Source: Emticicia sp. BO119 (GTDB taxonomy: Bacteria > Bacteroidota > Bacteroidia > Cytophagales > Spirosomataceae). Taken from it: a stretch of DNA of 64,000 nt. Positions 26,164 through 35,211 of this stretch are shown piece after piece. The notes beneath the pieces were generated by a model, which was given only the letters and a program-made list of their open reading frames with translations, did not search any database and was not told the DNA's origin. The DNA lies in assembly GCF_013912375.1 (NCBI RefSeq), contig NZ_JACETV010000005.1:62001-126000 (forward strand), written 5' to 3'. Numbering within the stretch: position 1 is the first letter of the stretch; every line of letters begins with the position of its first letter. Both the position numbers and the translations under genes were made by a program.

Positions 26164-27435
26164 TTAATCATTGTTAATTGTCAGTATTTCACCTAAAACA
26201 GTAGTATAGCGAGGAGACTTATATTCTTGTCGTAACTTCCATTCACGGCCAAAACCCATGGCCGCCATTCGGATAGTATCCCGTCCAACTTTTTTATTGT
26301 ATTCATCCATACGCCTCATGATTTCCCGGTTTTTCTTTCCAACTTCCAAATCAATTTCAAAGAAAAGATTAGTTTGTACAAAGTCTTCTGGCACAATGCC
26401 GCTAACCATTACCCCGCATTTTTTGTAATTGAATCCGGGCTTATAGATAATATCTAACACTCGTAAAGCGGCACCAATCAAATCACCTGTATCATTCGTA
26501 GCATTTTCTATTTCAATGGTTCGTGAGATATTGTATTGTGGTTCATTACGAAAACGATTTGTATATAAGAAAACATTTAAAAGATTTGCACTGCTTTTTT
26601 GCTTTCTGAGCTTTTCTGCACAACGAGCAGCAAAAGTGGATACTGCCTCACTTATAATTACCTTATCTTTCTGTGACTTCCCAAAACTCCGGCTGTTGAG
26701 GATAGCTTTTTTAGGTTCTGGTTGTAATTCAAGAGTTAAGCAAGGAAATTCATTCAGCTCCCGAAGTGTACGAAGGCCCTGTATAGTCATTTTCTTTTTC
26801 ACCCAATTTGGATTCAACAGGGAAAATTGCAGGGCATTAAAAATACTCAATTCAGTAAGTATTTTCGAGTACTGATAACCCACTCCCCAAATATCTTCGA
26901 CTTTAGTTGCCTGAAGTGCAATTTGAATGTCAACAGGATTATCTAATACACAGACACCTTTTTCTCTTAAATGTTTCTTTACAAAACGATTAGCGATTTT
27001 AGCTAATGTTTTTGTTCTGGCTACGCCAATACTTACAGGAATACCTACATATTGCAGAATTGTTTGCCTGATACTATGCACAAACCCTTCCAAATCATGA
27101 TAAGGCATATCTGACAAATCAACAAAAGCCTCATCAATAGAATATACTTCTATAGCCGGCGCAAGACTTTTGATTACTTCCATTACCCGGTTAGAAATAT
27201 CTCCGTACAATGCATAGTTGCTTGAAAATACTTTTACACTATATTTTTGGATTGTATCTTCAATTTCATGTGCAACTGCTCCCATCTTAATACCTAATGC
27301 CTTGGCTTCCTCTGACCGGGCAATAACACAACCGTCATTATTTGATAGCACAACAACCGGCTCTTTGGCAAGCTTCGGTACAAATAACCTCTCGCAACTG
27401 GCGTAGAAATTATTACAATCAATTATGCCGAACAT
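26164..27435 (-). CDS. umuC: Y-family DNA polymerase UmuC
   Basis: A translesion polymerase subunit of Pol V type, about 423 aa. Catalytic motifs are present: the N-terminal metal-binding IDCNNFYASCER and the palm motif YSIDEAFVDLS; VSIGVARTKTLAKIAN follows as in the family. The C-terminal little-finger and UmuC-type tail are complete. The longer frame begins at a TTG at 27441; the ATG at 27435 gives MFGIID, matching the family start. It lies 2 bp from the umuD stop. Together with umuD it sits at the end of the prophage. Confidence 0.93.
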   Translation of the reverse strand: MFGIIDCNNFYASCERLFVPKLAKEPVVVLSNNDGCVIARSEEAKALGIKMGAVAHEIEDTIQKYSVKVFSSNYALYGDISNRVMEVIKSLAPAIEVYSIDEAFVDLSDMPYHDLEGFVHSIRQTILQYVGIPVSIGVARTKTLAKIANRFVKKHLREKGVCVLDNPVDIQIALQATKVEDIWGVGYQYSKILTELSIFNALQFSLLNPNWVKKKMTIQGLRTLRELNEFPCLTLELQPEPKKAILNSRSFGKSQKDKVIISEAVSTFAARCAEKLRKQKSSANLLNVFLYTNRFRNEPQYNISRTIEIENATNDTGDLIGAALRVLDIIYKPGFNYKKCGVMVSGIVPEDFVQTNLFFEIDLEVGKKNREIMRRMDEYNKKVGRDTIRMAAMGFGREWKLRQEYKSPRYTTVLGEILTINND

Positions 27436-27437
27436 AA

Positions 27438-27893
27438 TCAAGCTTCATTGATTATATATTTAACTACGCCCCAGACAATGAACTGCATTTCAGGCTCTAC
27501 CTTGATAGGTTTGAAAGCTTCATTTGCAGGCATTAAATACGTTTCACCGTTGATCTTTTGAATGGTTTTAACAGTGAATTCACCATTCACAACAGCGAGG
27601 ACTATTTTCCCATCCTTGGGTTTTTCGCTTCGGTCTATCACGAGCAAAGCATTGTCCATGATTCCTGCATTAATCATTGACAATCCTTTGACACGAACAT
27701 AAAATGTTGAAGAAGGTCTATCAACCAAAAACTTATTTAAGTCGATTGCTACTTCAATGTAATCTTCTGCGGGAGAAGGAAACCCTGCTTGTACTGTATG
27801 CAGGTACATGGGGATTTTTTGTAAAGGTGTGTGAGGGTCGAAGCGATAAAACTCAAAAGAGTTTTCACTCCTCCTGAAAATAAGGGGATTCAT
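27438..27893 (-). CDS. umuD: UmuD, self-cleaving SOS mutagenesis protein
   Basis: A 151-aa S24-family protein. The cleavage site is Ala36-Gly37 in QAGFPSPAEDY, the nucleophile is Ser72 in GLSMINAGI and the general base is Lys109 in GEFTVKTI; the 37-residue spacing equals that of E. coli UmuD. RecA-stimulated cleavage would yield UmuD' for the UmuC complex. The residue before the catalytic Ser is Leu rather than the usual Asp. The promoter is not certain: TACATTTA on the leftward strand just upstream resembles a -7 box. Confidence 0.92.
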   Translation of the reverse strand: MNPLIFRRSENSFEFYRFDPHTPLQKIPMYLHTVQAGFPSPAEDYIEVAIDLNKFLVDRPSSTFYVRVKGLSMINAGIMDNALLVIDRSEKPKDGKIVLAVVNGEFTVKTIQKINGETYLMPANEAFKPIKVEPEMQFIVWGVVKYIINEA

Positions 27894-28125
27894 TGGAGTT
27901 ATAAGTTTAAATGTACAATTGGGATTCTAAAAAATCAGCAAAGTAATATCAAGTAAGTAAGGAAAGGCAAGAATAATGCAAAAGTAAAAGAGTTTAATAA
28001 TTACTGATATACACAATTTGTTTAGAAGATAGAAATTTAATTTTCGATGAAATTTCACTGAAAATGAATCGTTTATTGCAACTTTTATTGCAAGTACTAG
28101 TAGAGAAGAAAGTAAAGTGCATAAA
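27894..28125. other. gene-free stretch between umuD and the tRNA terminator
   Basis: About 230 bp, A/T-rich, holding the presumed umuD promoter at its left end and no open frame worth reporting. If the prophage is integrated at the tRNA, its right attachment site should lie here or in the tRNA 3' end. Confidence 0.35.
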
Positions 28126-28159
28126 AAAAGCCTAACAACCCATTGACTGTCAGGCTTTT
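28126..28159 (-). terminator. terminator of the tRNA-Ala transcript
   Basis: A stem of AAAAGCCT with AGGCTTTT plus two further pairs, with a run of T on the leftward strand (seven A at 28123-28129 on the + strand). It starts 7 bp beyond the discriminator base of the tRNA and would end its transcript. Confidence 0.7.
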
Positions 28160-28165
28160 AAGGGG

Positions 28166-28239
28166 TGGAGAAGATGGGACTCGAACCCACGACCTCTTGA
28201 CTGCCAGTCAAGCGCTCTAGCCAACTGAGCTACATCCCC
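28166..28239 (-). tRNA. tRNA-Ala (anticodon GGC)
   Basis: A 74-nt cloverleaf read leftward: acceptor GGGGATG, D arm GCTC/GAGC, anticodon arm CTTGA/TCAAG with loop CTGGCAG (anticodon GGC), T arm with loop TTCGAGT, and 3' acceptor CTTCTCC with discriminator A. The G3-U70 pair that marks alanine tRNAs is present. CCA is not encoded. One T-T mismatch sits low in the acceptor stem. It lies at the right-hand end of the prophage with its 3' end facing the phage genes. Confidence 0.92.
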
Positions 28240-28268
28240 GACTGGGTGTCCCCGACTGGGTGTCCCCG
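28236..28268. repeat. 14-bp tandem repeat overlapping the tRNA 5' end
   Basis: Unit CCCCGACTGGGTGT occurs twice, followed by a partial CCCCG. The first four bases are the 5' end of the tRNA gene, so the repeat forms the immediate leader of the tRNA transcript. It looks like slippage duplication; it could affect 5' processing by RNase P. Confidence 0.8.
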
Positions 28269-28332
28269 AAAAAATGAACCTGAGTTTTCTTAGGGAACGC
28301 AAAAATGCAAATTTTTCTCAATACTCCAAACA

Positions 28333-31300
28333 TTACCAGCCCGGAATCATAAAATTAATTCCCGTTACGCCTCTCTGTACTTTACCGTTGTATATCGGAA
28401 ACGCCAGATAAGGCTCTAATATCAGGTAACCAAGAGCATTGATACGCAAACTCAGACCTGTACTGATAATCGGTTTTAAGGCTAATCTTTGTTTCTCACC
28501 ATCGCTGAAAATATATTCGTAGGTTTTCCCGGGCGAGCGTGTGTCATCCCAGGCCATACCCATATCAAAAAAGAAATTCAGGTCGGTAGGCACGTAAGCA
28601 AAATCAATCAGTGCCAATTTCCTGGGGCCTGTAAAAGGTAGCCTCAATTCAATATTGGTAAGCCCCATTTGTGAGCCTTTTAGCTGCTCTTCGCTTAAAG
28701 CAAGGGTAGAGGTCTGATTCCCCAATGACTTACCCCAGAAACCGTGCATATACCACGGATACCCCAGAAACATCGGGTATAATCTGTTATAATCATCTAT
28801 GTTTTTTGCATTCAGGCGGCCATAATAATACAACCTTGCCGCCACTGTAAACGGCTTCATATATTTATATCTTCTGTAATCGGCAGTAATGGCATTATGG
28901 GCAATATCGCCAAAGTATCTTGAAAGCTCAAAGCGATACCGATAGCCGTTCAGCGGGGCGGTAGTACCAAAGGTAGTATTATCACCCACATAGGCCACAT
29001 ATAATTGTTGTAGATTAAAAGGCTTGAATCCTTTTTCGAGCAACTCTGCCTGCGGAATCCTTCGCGGAGTTTCGCTGCCCCGGTAGTAGCTGCCTGCTGC
29101 ATCGCTTACACCATAATAATCACTATAAATACGACCGCTGTAACTATACCAGTTGGCACTGCCCCCAACCTCTATGCGATTGCTTCTGCTGAGTGGGTAA
29201 AAAGCAAAAAGACCCACTTCATTGATAAACAAACGATACAGGTTATAGCTCGACTGTATCAATGAATCAGTAGCCGGAATACCCAGACTTGCTTTTACTT
29301 TAGGGTCGGTAATATATTTGTTAGTCAGCTGATAGTCAGAAAAACGATAGGGAATCCGTGATATACTGGCCCCCCATTGCAATGGTTTTTTCTGATTCAG
29401 ATAGGCAAACTGTCCGCCAAAATCCTGTAACTCTCCATTCAAAGCCAATACACCCGATACCTGATTATTATTGAGCATATCGCTGGCCAGACCTACTATA
29501 CCTCCACCAAGACCCGTTCCCCAGCGGCTGGTAGACATCCCAACGCCCGAGCTCCCCAGATAATCTAATTTGAATTTCGGATTATACCTGAGCGTTTTCA
29601 GTTTATCGGTTTGTATTCTGCCTAAAATATGCTGTTTATTCAGATTAGTCTGCACAATGTTCCGGCCCTCTTTCCACTCTACCGGAGCCAGGGTGGCTGC
29701 GGTTTTATCAACTTTATTATCAACCAGCCTGCCTGTCAGTTCACCCTCTTTTACTACATACAGGTTGTATTTACCTCCCTGAAAATAGGAGTACACCAAT
29801 TGTCCTGTTTTTGAGGCAATACTCACCGCAGGAGAATACATGGTAATACCGCTGATACCTGTAAAATAGTTGGTTAGTTTTTCAATACTGCTTTCTGCAA
29901 GCGAATAACGGTACAGGTTTCTGAAACCATCGGCATCTGACACGAAATACACAAAATTTCCGGTAGGGTCTACTAAAGGATTGAGGTTATCTGCCCCCTG
30001 AAAGAAGGCAAAGGTTTCAACTTTCGAAGAGCTTAACTCTAATCTTGAAATTGAAAAATCGGCTTTTTCCAAGCGGGCAAAATTATGCGAGCGGTCTGAT
30101 ACAAAGTAAATCCATTTGCCATCAGGCGACCACGCCGGTTGCAGGTCTGAGTTATCATCGTTAGTCAGATTTCTGACAGTCTCATCTTTAAGGTTAAAGG
30201 CATATAAATCACTTGTGCCATTCATTAGTCCCGAAACCACAATGGTAGTACCATCAGGCGACCACGCCGGATTAGTAAAAGAATCAACCCCTTTCAGCTC
30301 AAAAGTGCGCTTACCACCTGTACCCACATCGATAATAGATAATTTATTACGGCCTTTGCTTTGTATGACTAAAGCTAAACTCCGGCTATCCGGCGACCAC
30401 GCTCCGGCAGTTTCCAGAAAACTGTAAGAATCAACGTGAGAACCAAAAGAAGTACTTTCAATCTTTCGGACAATTTTACCCGTATGAGCTTCTGCAATAA
30501 AAATATCTAATGAAATAACATTTTTTGAAGAAATATAGGCAACAAAATTACCATCCGGACTAATGGCAGGAGATAGATTCATTTCACCAGCATTTTTCAC
30601 CGAAGCCACTTCTTTCCCGGTCGGAATGGTAGAAGTACCTTGTCGCAAGGGAGTGTACGTATCAACCAAAGCCTTTTTCCATCGGTTAGAAAAACGTTCT
30701 ATATCCATTTTCAGGTTGCGTTTAAAGGCTGCGTCAATACCATATTTAGCGGTTTCTCTGAATAGTGGGCGAATCATGTCGTCGCCATAAGTGCCGGCTA
30801 TATAAGCCCAGAAAGCTTGCCCCCAACGATACGGAAAGTATTTGTATTCTTTGGTTACGAGGTCTTTAATGGTCGGTATATCGTCACTCAACACAGCATC
30901 ACGCATCCACATAGCCGTGTGAGCATCTACTCTCCCCAACGACATATATTCGGCCAGGCCCTCAACCATAAAAAGTGGTAGATTCTGAATATTGGCTAAG
31001 GTTGTGGAGTCTCCGGCGGTCATTAACTGATACTGAAACGCGTGTACCAGTTCGTGCCCCAAAACATGATCTGTCTGGCGTTTAGAATACATCACGGGCA
31101 TCACCACCCTGTTGCGCAACCCTTCTGTTACACCGCCAGTGCCTTCACCTATTTGTCCGCTGATAGCAGTTGTTTCCTGAAAATCGGGGTGATTCTGATA
31201 AATAATAAGGGGATTGGGTTTAATAAAAGCGAGCTTGAAAACTTCCTGATGGATTTTATACCAGTGTTCGCTGTTAATAACAATGTCGTTCGGTACGGTA

Positions 31301-31458
31301 TTATCTTTAAAATAGTGGTATAATTCAAAGTGAGGGCTTTGTAAAACTTTAAAACCAAATGATTTGTAACGAGGTTTGTTTTGTCCGAAATATTGCGATT
31401 GTGAAAATGATAAGTTACTGATAATCAGACTTATAATTACCAACAAGGTTTTTCTCAT
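28333..31458 (-). CDS. metalloprotease / beta-propeller / outer-membrane barrel protein
   Basis: A 1041-aa secreted protein with signal peptide (LLVIISLIISNLSFSQ). Residues about 130-150 carry the zinc-protease motif HVLGHELVHAFQYQ, with a downstream EGLAEYM glutamate. Residues about 290-560 hold TolB/PD40-type propeller repeats (LSPAISPDGNFVAYI, AWSPDSRSLAL, AWSPDGKWIYFVSDRS). The C-terminal third is strand-rich with surface-antigen features (GLTNIELRLPFTGPRKLAL) and ends in the aromatic INFMIPGW, like an outer-membrane barrel. Substrate unknown. It is upstream of the tRNA on the same strand. Confidence 0.75.
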   Translation of the reverse strand: MRKTLLVIISLIISNLSFSQSQYFGQNKPRYKSFGFKVLQSPHFELYHYFKDNTVPNDIVINSEHWYKIHQEVFKLAFIKPNPLIIYQNHPDFQETTAISGQIGEGTGGVTEGLRNRVVMPVMYSKRQTDHVLGHELVHAFQYQLMTAGDSTTLANIQNLPLFMVEGLAEYMSLGRVDAHTAMWMRDAVLSDDIPTIKDLVTKEYKYFPYRWGQAFWAYIAGTYGDDMIRPLFRETAKYGIDAAFKRNLKMDIERFSNRWKKALVDTYTPLRQGTSTIPTGKEVASVKNAGEMNLSPAISPDGNFVAYISSKNVISLDIFIAEAHTGKIVRKIESTSFGSHVDSYSFLETAGAWSPDSRSLALVIQSKGRNKLSIIDVGTGGKRTFELKGVDSFTNPAWSPDGTTIVVSGLMNGTSDLYAFNLKDETVRNLTNDDNSDLQPAWSPDGKWIYFVSDRSHNFARLEKADFSISRLELSSSKVETFAFFQGADNLNPLVDPTGNFVYFVSDADGFRNLYRYSLAESSIEKLTNYFTGISGITMYSPAVSIASKTGQLVYSYFQGGKYNLYVVKEGELTGRLVDNKVDKTAATLAPVEWKEGRNIVQTNLNKQHILGRIQTDKLKTLRYNPKFKLDYLGSSGVGMSTSRWGTGLGGGIVGLASDMLNNNQVSGVLALNGELQDFGGQFAYLNQKKPLQWGASISRIPYRFSDYQLTNKYITDPKVKASLGIPATDSLIQSSYNLYRLFINEVGLFAFYPLSRSNRIEVGGSANWYSYSGRIYSDYYGVSDAAGSYYRGSETPRRIPQAELLEKGFKPFNLQQLYVAYVGDNTTFGTTAPLNGYRYRFELSRYFGDIAHNAITADYRRYKYMKPFTVAARLYYYGRLNAKNIDDYNRLYPMFLGYPWYMHGFWGKSLGNQTSTLALSEEQLKGSQMGLTNIELRLPFTGPRKLALIDFAYVPTDLNFFFDMGMAWDDTRSPGKTYEYIFSDGEKQRLALKPIISTGLSLRINALGYLILEPYLAFPIYNGKVQRGVTGINFMIPGW

Positions 31459-31531
31459 ACCTGCGACGTAGTGTTATTTTCTTCTTATAACGAAATTTAA
31501 GAGAAAATAGCTTAAAAACTACCCCGAAAAT

Positions 31532-32110
31532 TTATTTAGCGAAATCAGGACGACAGGCACTGGCAAATCTGGCCTTCCAGTAGTTGGTCATCATATTATC
31601 TTCAATCACCCCCTTACTTGTTGAAGCATGAATAAAAATGACTTCATCTTCACTTCTTACTTCTGTCACAATCCCGGCATGGTTGACCACTTTTCCGTTA
31701 ACTGAAAAGAAAACCAGATCGCCTGTACGGATATTAGGTATGTCAATCGCAGGAAAAAACTCAGATTGTTGCCACGAAACTCGGGGAAGCTGAATGCCAA
31801 ATTCTCTGAAAGTATTACATAAAAGACCAGAGCAGTCGATACCTCGCTCGTCATTACCCCCAATACGGTAAGGTACACCTGTGTATGAGCGTGCTACTTT
31901 AATCAGATTCCTGACACTCGCTGAAACATACACCTCCGGTTTTCTGGCTTTGGTTTTTACTACCGGGCGTTTTTCGTAGGCAGGTTTAGGCTTGTTTTTA
32001 GCCGCTAATTCTTCTGCTTTGCTTTTGGAGCGCAAAACCTCGCAGGCCGAAACGCTCAACAATATACTGAGCAGGTATAAGGTTCTGATTAGTTTTCTTG
32101 AGTCAGGCAC
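31532..32110 (-). CDS. NlpC/P60 family lipoprotein (cell-wall peptidase)
   Basis: A 192-aa C40 peptidase with a lipobox (LLSVSAC, Cys near 23). The catalytic Cys is in ERGIDCSGL, the His in VVNHAGIV, and a further polar residue in FIHASTSKG; DLVFFSVNGK precedes the His as in the family. These enzymes cleave D-gamma-glutamyl-mDAP bonds in peptidoglycan stem peptides. It probably acts on the wall from the outer or inner membrane. Confidence 0.88.
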   Translation of the reverse strand: MPDSRKLIRTLYLLSILLSVSACEVLRSKSKAEELAAKNKPKPAYEKRPVVKTKARKPEVYVSASVRNLIKVARSYTGVPYRIGGNDERGIDCSGLLCNTFREFGIQLPRVSWQQSEFFPAIDIPNIRTGDLVFFSVNGKVVNHAGIVTEVRSEDEVIFIHASTSKGVIEDNMMTNYWKARFASACRPDFAK

Positions 32111-32276
32111 GTTTGGAAAGCATTTTTTTAATCTAACGTTAAAATTATGCCAAAGTATAAAAATTCAAAACTTTTTATTTAATTTTTCCGTAATTAAAGG
32201 TGTGGTCGTTCTACAAATCCATTAACTGTCACACATAGAAAACATATAAATTCAATAAAATCTATTTATAAAAACA

Positions 32277-32780
32277 ATGAAAAATAAAACATTCTGGAAG
32301 AGCATCGCTGTAATAGTGTGTGTGCTAATGACCATCCAGACCTATGCACAGAATAAAACCAAAGCAAACGCTAAACCCGATTGCAAGATTGAAACAGTAC
32401 AAAAATCGGAGGCTGAATGGAAAAAACAACTGAGCCCTGTACAGTTTGCCGTTGCCCGCAAAGCAGGTACCGAAAGAGCTTTTACAGGCGAATACTGGGA
32501 CAACCACGAAAAAGGAATCTATAAATGTGTATGCTGCGATTTAGACCTTTTCAGTTCAGATACCAAGTTTGAATCCGGTACTGGTTGGCCGAGTTTCTAT
32601 AAGCCTCTCAATGACTGTAGTGTGGAGAACAAAGTAGATGCCAGCCACGGCATGGTACGCACAGAGGTAGTGTGCAACCGTTGTAAAGCCCATTTAGGAC
32701 ACGTTTTCGACGACGGCCCCAAACCTACAGGCTTACGCTACTGTATGAACTCGGTTTCGTTGAAGTTTGTGAAGAAGTAA
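32277..32780 (+). CDS. msrB: peptide-methionine (R)-S-oxide reductase MsrB, exported
   Basis: A 167-aa MsrB with an N-terminal signal peptide ([14 protein letters not shown]), so it repairs oxidised methionine outside the cytoplasm. Zinc ligands are CxxC pairs at Cys84/Cys87 and Cys133/Cys136; the catalytic Cys156 is in [10 protein letters not shown], and the substrate-binding [11 protein letters not shown] and [10 protein letters not shown] motifs are intact. No MsrA domain is fused. A strong terminator follows. Confidence 0.95.
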   Translation: MKNKTFWKSIAVIVCVLMTIQTYAQNKTKANAKPDCKIETVQKSEAEWKKQLSPVQFAVARKAGTERAFTGEYWDNHEKGIYKCVCCDLDLFSSDTKFESGTGWPSFYKPLNDCSVENKVDASHGMVRTEVVCNRCKAHLGHVFDDGPKPTGLRYCMNSVSLKFVKK

Positions 32781-32811
32781 AGACCCTTCATTATAAAGTC
32801 TGTATTAATAA

Positions 32812-32870
32812 AAGAAGGTATCAATGTTTTACAAAAAATTTATGTAAAACATTGATACCTTCTTCTTTTT
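32812..32870 (+). terminator. long-stem terminator after msrB
   Basis: A 21-bp perfect inverted repeat (arms 32812-32832 and 32844-32864) with an 11-nt A/T loop, followed by CTTTTT. The stem is far longer than a usual terminator, so it may also be a mobile palindromic element or an RNase III substrate. Confidence 0.7.
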
Positions 32871-32967
32871 ACTCCTAAATTTGCCCAATCAACCTAATGA
32901 ATTTTTTATAACATTCCGGCGTTGAATTAGTTTGGGATAATACTTTTATAGCCAATAATTCTGGACA

Positions 32968-32975
32968 TATTTTTG
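32968..32975 (+). promoter_or_regulatory. candidate -7 box for recN
   Basis: TATTTTTG matches TAnnTTTG exactly, 89 bp upstream of the recN start, in the gap following the msrB terminator. A matching -33 TTG at the usual distance is not visible. The long leader leaves room for regulation. Confidence 0.35.
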
Positions 32976-33064
32976 TATATAAACAGGTATTTCAATCGTT
33001 TTTATAAGCTATTTTAAACGCTTAAATTATTCAATAGCTTAATCACTCAAACAAAGCTTTTTGC

Positions 33065-34723
33065 ATGCTTTCACATCTTCTGATTAAGAATTATGCCCTG
33101 ATTGAGCACCTCGAACTTTCTCCAGATGCCCAACTGAATATTGTTACAGGCGAAACCGGAGCAGGAAAATCTATCATGCTGGGTGCAATAGGTTTACTGC
33201 TGGGGAATCGTGCTGACGTAAAAACACTCTACAATGAAGCCGAGAAATGTATCATTGAAGGCACTTTCTCTATGGAGGGCTTCTATGTAAAAAATATATT
33301 TGACGAAGAGGAACTTGACTTCGAAAACCCCTGTATCATCCGTCGCGAAATTGCGCCAAGTGGTAAATCCCGTGCGTTTATTAATGATACTCCTGTTACG
33401 CTTGAAACGCTTCGCAAAATCACTTCGCAATTGATGGATATTCACTCGCAACACGACTCTATCCAGTTGGGCTCGAATGAATATCAGTTGACAATTGTAG
33501 ATACCTATGCGCAATCCTACGACAAACTGGTAGAGTATCAGGATAAATATCGTACCTATAAAAAACTACAGGATGCCTACGAGCAGCTACAGGCCGAATC
33601 AGACCAGAACAAGAAAGAATTTGAATACAATAGTTTCCAGTTAGATGAGCTCGTAAAAGCCAAATTAGAAGCCAACGAACAAGAACTATTAGAGCAGGAA
33701 CTGAATATTCTTGAACACGCCGAAGAAGTAAAGCAACGACTGCGTACGGCTTATACCTACCTGACTGACACCGAGCAATCGGTGCTGTCGGTATTACAAA
33801 GTACAGTAGGCAATCTGAATCCTATATCTGGCTATTCTCCTGAATATCAACAATATAAAGACCGTATCCAGTCTTGCCTGCTCGAACTGAAAGATGTAGC
33901 CCGTGATATTGAATCGGAAGAAGAGAGTATTGAATTAGATAGCAATCAGATAGAAACGATTCAGACCCGCTTAGATTTACTGTACAAATTGCAACAAAAA
34001 CATGCCGTAAAATCGAACGGTGAATTGTTGGAGATACAGGCGATTTTAGAAGAGAAAGTAAGCAAGGTACTGAATCTGAGTGAGAATCTGTCCGCAGCCA
34101 AAGAGCGTGTAGACAAAGCCTTTGAAACGGCTACCAAATCGGCAGAGGTATTATCAAAAGCCCGTCAGAAAGTTTTACCGGAACTTGAAAGACGTGTAGT
34201 TGGTCTTTTGATAGAATTAGGTATGCCAAACGCCACGCTGAAAATCAACCACGATACCGGCAAACTCACCAACGATGGTATTGACCAGATTAACTTCCTT
34301 TTCAGTGCCAATAAGGGTATTACACCACGCCAGTTGAAAGACGTAGCTTCGGGTGGAGAGTTCTCTCGTTTAATGTTAGCCATCAAGTATGTTTTAGGCG
34401 ACAAACGCTCGTTACCTACCATCATTTTCGATGAAATTGATACAGGTATTTCGGGTGAGGTGGCTATAAAAGTAGGTAAAATGATGCGTGAAATGGCACA
34501 GAGTTTACAGGTAATAGCCATCACGCATTTACACCAGATAGCAGGCCGTGGCACAAGCCATTTCTTTGTGTATAAAGATAATAGTTCAACCAGAACCGTC
34601 AGTAGAATGCGTGAGCTGAAAGCCGATGAACGCATTGTAGAAATAGCCAAAATGATAGGTGGCGAAAACCCTTCAGAAAGCGCTATCCACAGTGCCATAG
34701 AGATTTTAGGAGTAAATGTATAA
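33065..34723 (+). CDS. recN: DNA repair protein RecN
   Basis: A 552-aa SMC-like ATPase for double-strand break repair. Walker A is GETGAGKS at residues 29-36; the ABC-signature-like VASGGEFSRLMLAIK and Walker B TIIFDEIDTGISGE are near the C-terminus, followed by VIAITHLHQIA. Between them lie two coiled-coil arms, as in the family, and the length is standard. The next gene starts 26 bp later and is probably co-transcribed. Confidence 0.96.
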   Translation: MLSHLLIKNYALIEHLELSPDAQLNIVTGETGAGKSIMLGAIGLLLGNRADVKTLYNEAEKCIIEGTFSMEGFYVKNIFDEEELDFENPCIIRREIAPSGKSRAFINDTPVTLETLRKITSQLMDIHSQHDSIQLGSNEYQLTIVDTYAQSYDKLVEYQDKYRTYKKLQDAYEQLQAESDQNKKEFEYNSFQLDELVKAKLEANEQELLEQELNILEHAEEVKQRLRTAYTYLTDTEQSVLSVLQSTVGNLNPISGYSPEYQQYKDRIQSCLLELKDVARDIESEEESIELDSNQIETIQTRLDLLYKLQQKHAVKSNGELLEIQAILEEKVSKVLNLSENLSAAKERVDKAFETATKSAEVLSKARQKVLPELERRVVGLLIELGMPNATLKINHDTGKLTNDGIDQINFLFSANKGITPRQLKDVASGGEFSRLMLAIKYVLGDKRSLPTIIFDEIDTGISGEVAIKVGKMMREMAQSLQVIAITHLHQIAGRGTSHFFVYKDNSSTRTVSRMRELKADERIVEIAKMIGGENPSESAIHSAIEILGVNV

Positions 34724-34749
34724 GATTATAAACCAACACACCAATTACA

Positions 34750-35142
34750 ATGAAAGTACTATTGTATGTATCAGTCATCATTTTTGCTATTTCCTGTTCC
34801 AATAAGTTTGCTGATGAGGCAATCAGGTTAAAAGAAGAAACATTTAAACTTCATGACGAGATAATGCCAGTAAGTATGGAACTGGAGGATTATCGTGAGA
34901 AAGTAATGGCAAAAGCCGAAACAATGGATACAACAGCTAAACAACAGGCCTTAGCCATTTCTAAAGCGCTTGACCAGGCCTATAATGATATGGAAATCTG
35001 GATGCCTAAACTGGGCGATGCCGCTGATATGAAAGACAGCCAGGAAAAAGTAGATGCGCTGGTTGAACTGAAAGCAGACGGCGACAAGATTAAGCAAAAA
35101 ACCCTTGATGCCAAGAACAAAGCAGAAGACTTTTTAAAGTAG
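34750..35142 (+). CDS. helical lipoprotein of unknown function
   Basis: A 130-aa protein with a short signal and lipobox (VIIFAISCSN, Cys at 16), followed by a long charged helical bundle (Lys/Glu/Asp/Met-rich). I recognise only a general coiled-coil lipoprotein. It lies between recN and a terminator, so it is co-transcribed with recN, but a repair role is unlikely for an exported protein. Confidence 0.7.
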   Translation: MKVLLYVSVIIFAISCSNKFADEAIRLKEETFKLHDEIMPVSMELEDYREKVMAKAETMDTTAKQQALAISKALDQAYNDMEIWMPKLGDAADMKDSQEKVDALVELKADGDKIKQKTLDAKNKAEDFLK

Positions 35143-35172
35143 AGAAACCAGGGTTTTAACGAAAAACTATCT

Positions 35173-35206
35173 CCATTCGGGGCAGGATTATCCCGAATGG
35201 TTTTTT
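35173..35206 (+). terminator. rho-independent terminator
   Basis: A 9-bp perfect stem (CCATTCGGG/CCCGAATGG) with a 10-nt loop and six T. It ends the recN-lipoprotein transcript. An upstream ATG for the SCO1 frame at 35197 lies inside its right arm, which argues for the later start at 35212. Confidence 0.88.
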
Positions 35207-35211
35207 ACTAT

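Noticed and set aside
29570-31323. Several rightward open frames inside the metalloprotease-propeller gene
   Set aside because: All antisense to a gene with clear motifs along its full length.
35197-35211. Upstream start for the SCO1 gene
   Set aside because: This ATG lies in the right arm of a strong terminator; the ATG at 35212 gives a normal lipoprotein signal.
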